From Crocodylus rhombifer (Eukaryota; Chordata; Crocodylia; Crocodylidae), in assembly GCA_038503035.1 (NCBI GenBank), contig JAVSML010024254.1, positions 1-64,000 on the forward strand: a stretch of DNA of 64,000 nt. The letters are read 5' to 3'. This document shows positions 11,283 to 23,200 of this stretch, one piece after another. The translations under genes and the position numbers were made by a program. The notes beneath the pieces are model-generated. The model was not told the origin of the DNA, did not search any database, and saw only the letters and a program-made list of their open reading frames with translations. The stretch's first letter is position 1. Each line of letters starts with the position of its first letter.

Positions 11283-11879
11283 AAACACTTGGCCCAATGT
11301 GTTCTTGGTTCCCATTAAGTGTGTAAAATATCCATCTTTTGTGGATGTTATGACATTATACTTAAATTTCTTGAGTGCCCAGGTTACAAAATAATGGGTT
11401 CATTTATCTGGGTAAGTAACATTAACTGGTGGCTTCCATGTCTGTAATACTTCCATTTTTTTTTTCAAAATGATGTTGTTAAATGGTTCATGTAGGGGCA
11501 TATATTAATCACTGGCATGACCACAGCCTAAATCTACAATTCTTACCCCCTCATAGGGATTTCCGCACCTCCCTCCCCCCACCAAAAAAAAGAAGCCTGA
11601 ATTATTTTTTTTTAATTGTTGATGTATCAATTTTTTTTTAGCTGTGTGTACCTACAATTAAGAATACTGCCCCCCTGCTTCTCTGAACGGTTTCCTTTCT
11701 CTCTCCAAGCTGATCAAATGCTTCCTCTTCTCCTACTTTCCTTTGCTGCTTTTTTCTTTTAATAATTCCCTTTTTCTCCTCTCAGTCCACTCACCTCAGT
11801 GTGCTCAATACTGTTAACTCCCCCAAATAAGCTTACTTTGTTCCTGTGTAAGATGCTGTTCTTTAATGCACAAGTTCTG

Positions 11880-12240
11880 TCTCTACCCTGGGAGAATAAG
11901 TTACACACAAACCAGTTTAAGTGATCAGAAACTGGTTTAAGCCTGTAACAGAACAGAAGTTCATTGCACAGAAACCAGTTCCGAAAGTGGCCAAAACCAT
12001 TTTGAGATAAACCTGGTTGAATGTACTGTCAGACTTAACTGATTAAGGTCAAGCCAGTTTACAGAACTTATGTCTCAGACCCCTTCCTGGTTCAAGTTAA
12101 ACCAGACTCCCCCAGCATGCTCTGCAGCCTTGGGTGGGCTGGGCTTTCTATTCCAGCCAAGCAGTTGGCCCCGCCCCTCTCCTCCCTGGCCAGAGCACTA
12201 TCAATGCTCCAGCTGGCTGAGAAAGGGGTGGCAGTATGAA
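11880..12240 (+). mobile_element. Left part of a TIR element, related to 58520-59463
   Basis: The segment shares a long stretch with 58540-58760 (ACCAGTTTAAGTGATCA, TTTGAGATAAA.C.GGTTGAATGTA, CAGACCCCTT, TTAAACCAGACTCCCCCAGC). The right end was not found; it runs into the GC-rich region. Confidence 0.65.
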
Positions 12241-13545
12241 ACCCTGCAATGGAGTGCTACTAGGTCTGCCAGGCAGACTGAGAAGCAGCCCTTTTCAGGC
12301 ATCCCCATCCCCCCACAACCCTTGCTTGTCCAGGAGCAGGGGGAGAGCCAGACCCCAGTAGCCTGAGGAGAAGCGAGGGTTTATTCCCTTCATTGCAGGT
12401 GGGGGAAACAGCACAGGCAACAATGGGCTCCACTTGTACACCCGGGGCTGCGATGGCCAAATACTTGTAGCCTGAAGAGAAAGGGGGGTTTAATCCCCCG
12501 ATTCCAGGCAGCGGCGGTAGGGGCACTGAAATGGGGCCTTGAGCTGAGTCCCTCAGAGGAGAGGCCAGCCAGCCGTGGGGAGGGAATAGGGACTGGGGAT
12601 GTGACCTGGCTGCAAGCAGAGGGTGGAGCTGGGGCTAGTTATGGAGCCTGACTCACTGCTGCCTCCTGCTGCAGCAATGCGGCTCAGGCTGGGGCAGCCC
12701 CAAGGGGCAGGGGTCAGTGTCTGCCACCTCCCGTCCCACATGGGGGCTGCAGTTTGCAGATGGGCTGCAGCTGCAGCATGGCTCCCTGTCCCCTCCCTCC
12801 ATTGATGGCCGTGGCAGAGCAAGCCACTGTGGCAGGCAGAAGTGAAGCACCTGTTACCCACAGTCTGCTTGTGGCAGCACCAGGAACTTGGGGCAGGCTG
12901 CTGCAGGCCAACAGCATGGGCAGAGGCATGGCTCGGCAATGGACTGCCATAGCCCAGTTCGGCCTGGCCCCACTCCTCAGGAGCATAGGCAGCAACTAGC
13001 CCACAGCAGCCCACCCCGAGCACCCAGCAGACAGCAAGTAACAGGTGCTTCATCTCCATCTGCCATGATGGTTTGCTCTGCCACTGCTGGTGCAAAAGGG
13101 AGGGGTGGGCTATCTTGGGCCAGTCACTGGCTATGACCCTGGGATGCAGGGCCAGACTGGACTGGGCTTCAGTGGTTCATTGCTTCCCCCTGCTGCTGCC
13201 CATGCTCCTAGCCTGCAGCAGGCTACCCTGAGCAGGTGGTGGGTGACAAGTGTTTCACCTCCAGCTGCTGCAATGGTTTGCTTTCCCATCACCATGAGGA
13301 GAGGGAGGGGGCAGGAAGCTGCACTGCAGCCAGCCTGGAAACAGTGGCACCCATGTGGGGCCAGAGATGGGAGATGGCAGACAAGGACCTCTGCTTCCTG
13401 GGGCCACCCAGAGGCAGCAGTGAGTCAGGCTCTGTAAGTAGCTTCCGGTCTTTGGAGAGCTTTGAATCAATTTGGACCTTTAAATTGGTCCCCTGATTCA
13501 ATCTGGCTTTCACCACCTGAAGCTTTACACAGCCCTTTTATATTA
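12241..13545. repeat. GC-rich foldback region with long imperfect inverted repeat
   Basis: GCCTGACTCACTGCTGCCTC (12646-12665) recurs inverted at about 13405-13430. Much of 12640-13000 folds against 13180-13430 (for example CATGTGGG...GGGAGGTGGCAGAC against its complement). The AACAGGTGCTTCA motif near 13040 is also a direct repeat of 13245. The right edge (13455-13535, ...ACACAGCCC) matches the hAT family at 33652-34242. Many short GC-rich ORFs here are shadows. Confidence 0.6.
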
Positions 13546-14074
13546 ACTTTCTTGGTAAAGGGCTATTTGGAGTTGGATCCTCTCCTTGATTACAAGAATA
13601 GGAGACAGACTGAAGAAACTCTTCTTGTCTACTAGACAACAGCTTATGAAGTACCCTGGGACCCAGCTTTGCCCTTGTATGTCAGGCTGACTGGTGAGGC
13701 CAAGTCCAAAGTATAGCAAAGGGTTCAAAGGTTAGTGTTACTAATTGGGTCTGCTGGACAGTTGCTTTCTAAAACTAAACAAAGTAAAATGGATGTTGTG
13801 TAACAGAACATGACCTGAAAGAGGGTGCTGTTTTTTCTTGACATATGGGATGACACGTAAAGCATGCCAAGGCCAGAAGAAAGAACACATCAATCCATAC
13901 AGAAGCCAGCCCAGCTATGTAAAGAGTCAGTCAACCCGTGTCAGCTGCACAGTTGTTTATACCCATCCTAAATTAAATCCAGAAAAATTATATATAAGAA
14001 AGGAACAAATACAAAATTGCAATAAGAAATCCATCAGAGAAATAGGTGTTTCACTTCCATTCTTGATTATGTGA

Positions 14075-14230
14075 CTACATTTTTGACTTTTTTTGGAAGA
14101 AGCTCCTAATTGCATTCATGGATTCCTTTGAAAAGTATTTCTTCACAATCTGCTCACACTCTTGGGAATTAACTGCATAGAGCTTTTCCTTTTCCACACT
14201 TCGGATCAACTGCTTTGACAGTGCCAGGGA
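14075..14230 (-). CDS. ECI2: ECI2 terminal coding exon, ends SKM
   Basis: This is the last coding exon: acceptor tgttttccag, 51 codons and a TAG stop. It encodes [20 protein letters not shown], then [16 protein letters not shown] and a helix ending FFQKKSKM. It aligns with ISKEVIRKREREKLHAVNAEEC and the RKSKL end of mammalian ECI2. SKM is an accepted but weaker variant of the SKL peroxisomal targeting signal 1. No AATAAA is found on the minus strand in the roughly 600 bases downstream; TATAAA at about 13955 is the nearest variant. Confidence 0.93.
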   Translation of the reverse strand, partial: SLALSKQLIRSVEKEKLYAVNSQECEQIVKKYFSKESMNAIRSFFQKKSKM

Positions 14231-17200
14231 CTGGAAAACAGAAGAGTAATGTAATTTGATAGCATGAATATACCATTGTAAGATTCCATAGTCTCCTATG
14301 TAACCCCTAGGCCAACAAGTCTGGCTTAAAACAAAGCATAAGTACCCTTCAGTGTTCTCTATCATATTTGGTTTATGGGATGTTACAAGTTGCCTCAATC
14401 CAGGGCACTTTCTAAAGAAAACAAAGGTGGAAATAATATATTCCTGTCATTTTAAAAAAATTTCTTCATGTGCTTTGGGTCTAATACTTTGAATCTGTTT
14501 GAAACTACTAGATTTATATATTTTTTTGGTAGGATGTGCACGATAGCTTAACCTGCTGTGTCTTGCTTAACATCTGATCGTATCTCTGCTATAGCTCACT
14601 ACTTCATGTGGATCTCATGTACCTTATTTCATAAAACATCTTAGACCAAATCAGAATGTAAGTAACTAATGAAATTATGCCATATTTACTTGAATATAAA
14701 ATGAGGTTTCCCCCCACAATTAGCATGGGGGTGGGGGGGCAGAAAGCTCTCATTGTAATTGCCTATAAGGAAATCTCACAAAATATTTTGTCTACCGTTA
14801 AACTGCTGCCAAAAGTAGTATGTGCTTAGCAATGGAAGCCACCTATGAAGTTGACTAAATGCAGCTGCCACTAAGCATGACTATAAAACACATAGCCTAC
14901 ACTGGGCAAACATGCTGCTAGGAACCTACCACGAGGTTCAGATGCAGCCCATCTGAATGAGACTTCTGATGGTTCCTATTAAACATCATTCCCCTCATGA
15001 CCGACTCTTTCAGATCATGGTGAACCACTACATTGCATATATTTTGACCTCTTTACTCCTACACCTGAGCTATGCCTTTTCTTTCTCACTTCCAATGATT
15101 AGGGATCTACCTAAATCATGGCAGAAATGCACTGCACAGCAGCTTCTTGTTCTTTTCGGTCTCCTTTCCTCCAGCTGACCAGTAGACAGGCCCTGGTGGC
15201 CCCACCACTCACTCCCATTGCTCAGATGGAAGGCAAAACCCACAGATTTTAAATATGCCACAATTTTTGTCTCCTGGCTGATCAGCAGCAAGCAGAGGGG
15301 CCACTGGGGCCCCTTGGCCAATTGATGGTGGGAGACGAAAACAACAGTATATTTCCAATTCCAAAAAAAGGATACCTGTTGGGGGAGAAGGTGGGCAGGA
15401 GGGATAGTGTATAATTGCGGGGGGGGACAGTGTCTAACTTACAGTAAATAACTAGCATTATTGCCTCAGAAAATAAATGTAAAACAAAAATAAAGCCACA
15501 GTCCCATGCTGGTGCCCCTTACTCCCAACTGGCAGCTCCCTTGTGCTGCCAGTGCCCCTCACTCCTGACCTGCAGCCCCCTGCTCCCCCAATCCTGCTGG
15601 AGTGGGACCCCCAGTTGCTCTCAGCCTGACCAGGCTGGAGCATGGCAGCTGCAGTGGCTCCAACTTGTGTGGGTGGCAGTGAAGCAAGTCTGGCCCAGGC
15701 ACAGGCTAGAGGGAGGAGGTAGGGAGGCCTGTTGCACCCCCTACCCTTAATGGGCTCCTGCACCATGCCATGGAGCCTGGCAAGGCCCCCCTGACAGGCA
15801 ACATCACCCACGCCTGCAAGCACAGGCACTAGCCCCTATGCTGCCAGCCCAGTCACACAGCTTCCTGCTGCTCCTGAAGGGCCCCACAGCCCCCCTTCCC
15901 CCACTGGAGAGGCACATGCCTCTCCTGCCACCCCCCTGCCCAGTGCCAGTGTCTGGACACCTTTCTCAGGCCCCCTGACACACACATGCACATAGAACCA
16001 CCGGACGGTCCCCAAGCCCTGGCCCTCCAATCCCACTCCCCATAGACATACCTTCATGCAGCTGCTGGGGCTGCTCCTATCACCCTGCCTGGCTATATTC
16101 CAGCCACATGCATCTGTGTGCACAGATGTGTGGTGCCCCTTACCTCCAATCACCCCACTCTGCAGGTTGGAAGGCTGCCAGCTTGCAAGAGGAAACTTGT
16201 GCTTTCCTCCTCTAAAGAGGAAAATCCACATTTTTCTGCAGCAAATGGGAAACGCAGACCCCTGGTAAACATGCATGCCACTAGGACAAGCCAGAAAAGG
16301 CAGTTCTGCCAGGATTGATATTGAAAAAGGGCTAGAACAGCAAAATCCCAGGCAGTATATTTAAAAAAAACCCGCCCAGATGGAAGTTGGAGGACCCAGA
16401 AAGAGGTCATGTCCAGGAAAACCCTGACATATGGTAACCATAGGCATATTTAAAACCACAGTTTTTGCCTCCTGGCCGATCAAGAGTGAGTGGTGGGGCC
16501 ACTAGAGCTCCTTCACCAATCAGTGGGGGGGGGGAGGACACACAGCAAAAAAGCCAAGATTAAAGAAGCTGCTGCACAGTGCTCTTCTGCTGTGATTTAG
16601 GTAGATCCCTACCAATGATTCCTGGTTCTTCACCAACCTTAAATGTCTGGTAAACATCAAAAATGGGCCCCCAAACAGTTCACCCAAAATATGTCTGTTG
16701 AGCCTCCCTCTCTCAACCTGTCCCATATGAGTAGTGTGGCCCTGCCCTTCATGAGGTGAAGCCAGACCAGGTTGCCCTGTACCTCATCTACATCTACATG
16801 TCCATTTTTGGATCAGCCCAGGACTCATGACTTGGGTGCAGTCATAAGTGGGGACTAATTAGCACATGGCTCCTTTGTGGGGGTGGTATCTGGTATACAT
16901 ACACATACTGAGCCATGCTGAGCAATGGGGTCACTATGGCTTGAAACTCTATTGACTCTGGTATGAACTGTGTGGTAAAGCATAAACCTTTGCCTTTGGA
17001 CTAATGTTATGCATAGTTTGTACTACATATAAGTAGGTACCCAAGTGTTGCTCAAAAATGTGTTTCTGGAGTACCTATACTAAAACTTGTAGCAGTTTTG
17101 TATCTCAAGAAAAGATAATATGCATCAATTCTGGAAAAACTAAATGTATGGGTACTATAAGCAAATTGCTACATCCAAGTTTAGTTTCAAGGTTATTGTT

Positions 17201-20200
17201 CTCAAATTTGCTTCTCATTTCCCTGCTCTCCTTGAGTGCAGGGGCTGACAGTAAGAAGAGAGGGAAGGGGTTGCAAGGGAAAAAAACTGGGAGGAAATAG
17301 AGACCAATCTGACCCCTCATATTTGCTCTTTGTAAAGGTTGATAATATTACATGAGACATTAGAGACAGGAAAATGTTCATATAGAACAAAATTCTTGTG
17401 TCAAGTGGGAGGGGGGACAAATTTAAGATTCTATACCTAGAGAGTTATAACAAATTTTATAAATTTTCCATATATAGAATCTAATTACTGTGGGGGAGGG
17501 GGTCATCATATAATCAGGATTGTCTTCTGTTTGAGTAAATATGGTATTTTACAGTTTCTGGTTATTGGAACTCAGTGGCCACATCCAGAGGAGCGTGGCT
17601 GTAGTATGTGGTACAGCAGGCCCATCTACAGTGCCACACACTGTACATTCAGGCATTTTCTGCACTGCTACCTTGCAGTGTTGTGGGGGCAGGGAGGGGA
17701 GGGTTGACCTTGGGAAATCCCAGGGTCAAAAAAACCCATGCAGGAAAAAGAAGAGTGGTGGATGGCGGCAGTGCACACCACCCAAAACCACAGCCTGGCT
17801 GTCTGGAGCCACACTCCAGCTGCCAACCAGAGTCCCTGCTGCAGGAAGCACCACGGCTGCAGCTTCCCTGGCCCCCAGGCTCCCAGGTAAGGCTGCTGGG
17901 GCCAACACAGCTGCTGGCCCCAGCCTCCCCTACCCCACCCAGGGTAACCTGCCACACTCCAGAGTGTGTGCGGCACAGGTGTTTCCTGGGAACAAGTAGC
18001 ACCAGCACAAGGTGTCAGCACAAGGTGTGCCACTGCTACTTGTCCCCAGGGAACCAAACATCCATGCTCATCTAGATGTGACCAATGAAGCTTCCATTGC
18101 TAAGTCTTTTATTGGTTTTTGAAAATCTTGTTTGAAAATGTTGAGGTCAGTTTCTATTTAATTTCCCTCACCTGGGCATATAATATTGTTATGCAAGCTG
18201 TTTAATACAGGGGTCAGCAACCTACAGCCCATGGATCAGGTTCAGCCCCCAAAGCCACTGGATCGATCCCATGGATGTGGGACTTCAGCAGCATTTGGTG
18301 GGCATTTCTCCCATGCCATGGTGGGTTGAAGCGGCTGAATTTTGCCTGTGGGAAGAAGTAGTAGCAGTAAGCACTTACCCTATGCAGGGTAGAAGTGGTG
18401 ACAGCATCTGGGTCTTAGCACCTGACCAGTTATGACTTGAATGGGGTTCTTCTAGCCCAGAGCTTCTGAAGACTGCCAACCACTGGTTTAATATACTGCT
18501 GTAACTATAAAGCAATATCCAGGGAAGACAAACTGCAGTTTTAAAGTTTAGGCCAAATTTGGAGTCGGCATGACATTTAAACTGCACCTACTTAACTCAG
18601 GTGTGACTTCTACCCATTATGTCTCCTCAATTAGATGATTTTAGATCATTTCCTGTCTTCCTGATTGGCCTTGATGTAAGAATTCTGTTCTATTTGAATT
18701 ATTTATTTTCCTGTTTCATATGTCTCATGTAATATTATCAACCTTTACAAAGACCAAATATACTATTAATGTGTAAGGTCTTAACTTAGGAGTCCTTTGA
18801 AAGTTGTGACTCTCATAAATTTACCTTAAAGTTCTGATGTCATGTCAGGACTATGGAAAAGTTATCTAAGGTGTTCTGGGATGGAGTCTAGGGGGTTGGG
18901 GACCTGTTTAATAAATCCTGTTTAGATCCTTTTGGACATAATTGCTATTTCTTAGTTGCCTGTAATTATAGGAAATGGGATCTGATCACCCAGTGGCCCC
19001 TTCCAGTCCTGTGTCCCTTTACTTGGTAGCACACCTCTCTCCAGATACTACACACCCAGTATTGTACAGTCTACTCTAAAATACCCAGCTGTAAAATCAG
19101 TTGAACTATGACATCAAAGACTACCAGTGGTACCTACACACAATTCCACTTGCAAACTCTTCATGCTTTCTTAAGGAATAATTTGCATACAGAATTGTGA
19201 ATTGGGCTGCTGCCAGAATCAGGTAAAAAAAATTGTGCTGCTTTTGCTGTGCACTTGCTGGGGACATTTCATGTTTCACTTAATCGGTAGAACTAGGCCA
19301 GTAGGCATTTTGCTTAATTAATAATTTAACTATTTAACTAACAGCTTATTAATAATTGAAACCTAAATATCAAATTGTGGGGCTCTCTGTAAACGCCTGC
19401 TGTTTATAAAATGAACACACGTGGTCATTTTTACTATAACTGCTTGTTAAAACTAATAAAGCTAGCAAATACGTTTATTAACTTTGTGATTACCATATGT
19501 TGTTCGAAAAGGCCATGGTCTGCAAAAATCATTAATGCCTTCATGTCCAAACACTTAAACAAAGGTAGCTTCATCAGAAGACACAGACATCTCCTGAGAA
19601 ACAGACCTCTTTAATTTTGTTGCGTTGGTTATTTATGAAAACCTCAGTCATAGAGCGCATTAAAGTTGACTGCTGTATTGAAAATGGGTTTTATACTTTT
19701 GAAACTGAATATCTGACGAAAATTATAAAGGTGAACAGGATGGAGGAAAGGTGACTTTTCTTATGAATCTTAAGTAACTCATATGCCACCTCAAGGGTAC
19801 ATGCACACATTCAGGGAGGTTAGATGGAGGTCAAATTGGGTTAAAAAGGGCCACTCAATCTAAAATCAGTCAGTATGGAGGGGGCTAGCGGGAGGGCTTG
19901 GAGGCAAGCAGGGTCCATGGGGGAGGCTTGGGGGACTGGGAAGGCTAGTGGGGTTGACAGGAGGCTTGGTGGGATTAGTAGGGTCTGCAGAGGGGTTGGG
20001 GGGATGGTGGGGAGGGGCTAGCAGAGTCCAGGAGGGTTTGGCAGGATCAGGGGAGCTGGCAGGATTGGAGAGGCTCTCCTACCAACCCCAACTCAGACCC
20101 CTGCAGTCCTTCCCACAAGATCTCTAGAGGCTGATTGAAGTAAGTTGGGATAGGGGGAAGGGTGGGCAGACCAGAGGGTGGCAGCTCTATGACTGGGGGT

Positions 20201-23200
20201 TGATCTGATGGGTGGGCCTCTTGTCCTACCTGGGGACCAGGGGCTTTTTTAGCTTTTCACCCCCTATCCCCAGAGAAAAAACCCCCTGGTGAGCCAGCCC
20301 ACCTCCCCCTCCCCCTTCCTGTCCATCCCAAATTACTTCCTCAGCTCCTAGCACCAGCACCAGGAATAGCCTGTGGGATGTGAGGGGGAGGTTGGCAGGC
20401 TTGGGCAGGGGGGCACAGGCTGGCTGGTCTGTGAGATGGGAGAAGGTTGTCTGTCTGGGGTGGAGCAAGGGGTGGAGGGGCTAAAAACAGTCCAGTGGTG
20501 ATGTTGGGGATAGGAAAATTGCAGCTCTTGGGATGGGGCTAGTGGCTAGGCTTTCCCAGAGCCAGGACTGCACTGGGAACTGTACAGAAGTTCAGTTAGG
20601 TCAGTCTTGCTGGACCTGATCTAAGTTACCCTACCTCTGAGGTAGGGTTGAATTAGATTGGGTCATTCATTTTTAGACCAATCGAACCTTCCTGAACTTC
20701 TGGGCAGTTCACATTTAGCTTGACCTAACTAGGGATCTAAGTGCAAGGTCCTCACTTGGGAAAATTAAGTAAGATTGGGCAGTTATTTTAAATGCAATAT
20801 AACCTCCCCTTAGCCTGCTCAAACATCTGTACCTAGCCCAAGAGGGACTGGAGAAGGACTAATGCTTTGCTGAATAAACAAACTAAATTCATAGGTGGGT
20901 GCCTCCGTGTGCAGTGTATATGCAAAGAGTTTAACATAAGTTTAATACCAACATTTTTGGGGAGACTTGCAAAAACTTTCAGCTTTCTCCAGACTTCCTT
21001 CTGAAAAACTTCGTCAGGGAAAACCTCAGTCACAAGTCCCTGAGCACAAGCTTCCATTGCAGTAAGCTTCTTGTTGAAAAGCAGCATCTCATTTGCCTTA
21101 ATGGAAGAAAACAAGATGAAGATGCAATTAAAATGTGCCAGATGCAACATTTGGAAAACAGAATAGAAAATGATAAAATTCCAGTTCCCTGTTCTAACTA
21201 ACTAGTAATTTACTGTGTGCTAGGTTGAGAAATGCCAGTTGTGGTTGAAGTCTTGACTGTTGTAGCTTTCTCTTCTTTTTCTATAAAGACAGTCTTGCTG
21301 GGTTTGGGCCAAGCTTGCCACTCAGTTACACAGATGCAGCCCTACTGAAATAAATGGCACTGTAAAGGAGATGAGTTTGAGCTATGCTATGGCTACACAT
21401 TTAACTGGAGCAGTAAGGAGACTGCTCCAACCCCCTCTCACCATACCTGCATCCAGCTGCCCAGGTTGCTCCTACCACCCTTCCTGGCTGCGTGCCAACT
21501 ATGGGCATATGGGCACACATACACATGTGGTGCCCCTTGCCTCCAATCACTCTCAACCCACTCTCCCCAACCCCAAGCAGCTCCTTGCTAGGGCAAGCAG
21601 GGAACTGCTGGGACAGACATGGATGCTGAGCAGACCAAAATTCCAGCCCTTAATGCTGAAAAAAATCCCAGCCCTTAAATAAATGGCATGTAGCTAGGGT
21701 GACCACCTGTCCCTAACTGGGTGGCGCAGTCCTGGAATGGGATCACCAGGTCCTGGTCCTGGGCTGCATGACTCTGGGACAGAATTTGTCCTAGATTCAC
21801 AGCACTGTGTGAGGATCTGGGTTTCCTCTTGCAGGCACACAGCATTCCAGCCTGCAAGGGGCTGCTGGGAGTGGAAAGCATGCACATAGCCAGGAAGAAA
21901 CTTGGCAGCCTAGAGAGCAGCTCCCTGCAGGAGCGGGACAGCCATGAGCAGCTTGTCCAGGGGTATGGGGTATATGGGGGTGGCTCCCTGTTACTGTGCA
22001 CTCCCCTCGGGGTGGGGGGGAAACAAAGAGGGACCCTCAGATTTGCACACAGGGCAGGGGTGAATACAGGCTGCCTGCTGAAGACTTGGGGCACCCTGCC
22101 CTGCTGTCACCCCCTGGGAGGCCCACACCACCATGGTGACATGTCCCCTGCCCAGCTAGCAGTAGCCAGGGTGGCAGCATGTTGTTGTGCCTCCCACTGC
22201 TGCCAGTGTGTGGGCCGGCATGGGGGCTCCCAGGGGAAGAGCAGCAGGGTGGGGAGTCCTGAGACTGTAGCAGGAAGCCTGCATCCACCCCCGCCCCGCT
22301 CGGCTCTGCTCTTGATGTGCTGGTGGGGGCTGAAGTGAGGAGTGGGAGAGGCATGTGTCCCACCTTCCAATTTAGAAAAGGTATGTGTAGCGTTGTAGCT
22401 CAGGGGAAATATTTTATTTATTTACCATTTACTAGCCAGTAAGTTTCATTTATACTTAACAGACCATTAGAATGTCATTTAATTGAAACAATGCTTGCAG
22501 TTACATTCATGTCCGCAGTTTGTTTGTTTTTTACATATAGCTCCAATTTATATTAGATCATAGAGACTGTAAGTATAATTTTTGGTCATGTTGTAGCAAA
22601 CACGTGTTGAATACCTTGATTATAGCATTACCATATTTCCAGTTCCAAAAGAGGACACCTGTGCGGGAGTGTACATGACTGTGGGGGGGGCAGTGATATG
22701 GCAGTGCCCCACCTCTGTCCATGCCGTTGCCCCTCTCTCCCAAACCACAGCCCCCCCCCTCCCACCAGCCCTGCCAGTGTCCCTCACGTCCAACCTGCAG
22801 ACCACTGGCCCTGCCAGTGCTCCTCCCTCCCAATTTACAGTACCCTGCCCCCCCGGGGCCCTGTTGATGCCCCTCACTCCCAAACTGCAGCCCCCTTGTG
22901 CTTCCAGTGTCTTGCCCTTCTGACTCAGTACCCTGCGCCCCCTAGTGTCCCCTCTCCCAAGCCACAGCCCCTCACAGCCCTGACCTCCCGACCTGCAGCC
23001 CCTGCTCCTCCCAGCTTTGCAGTGTCTGCCAGCCACCCCGCTCCTGTAAGCAAGGGCACTGCTGCCACTGGCCTGGCCATGCAGCTCTCCACTGCCTCTG
23101 AAGGGCCTCCCTGCCCCCTTCCCCCATTGGAGGGACAGGTGTCTCCCCCATTCCCCTGCCCTGCTATAGCCCCAGTGCCAAGACAGCTTCCCTCAGTACC

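Noticed and set aside
14678..17545. One large element bounded by the CCATATTTACTTG / GAGTAAATATGG ends
   Set aside because: The flanking 8-mers do not match and an independent hAT element with its own duplication lies inside; two separate copies are as likely.
17541..18075. Long GC-rich frames on both strands
   Set aside because: They lie within a probable TIR element, with no recognisable domain or splice context.
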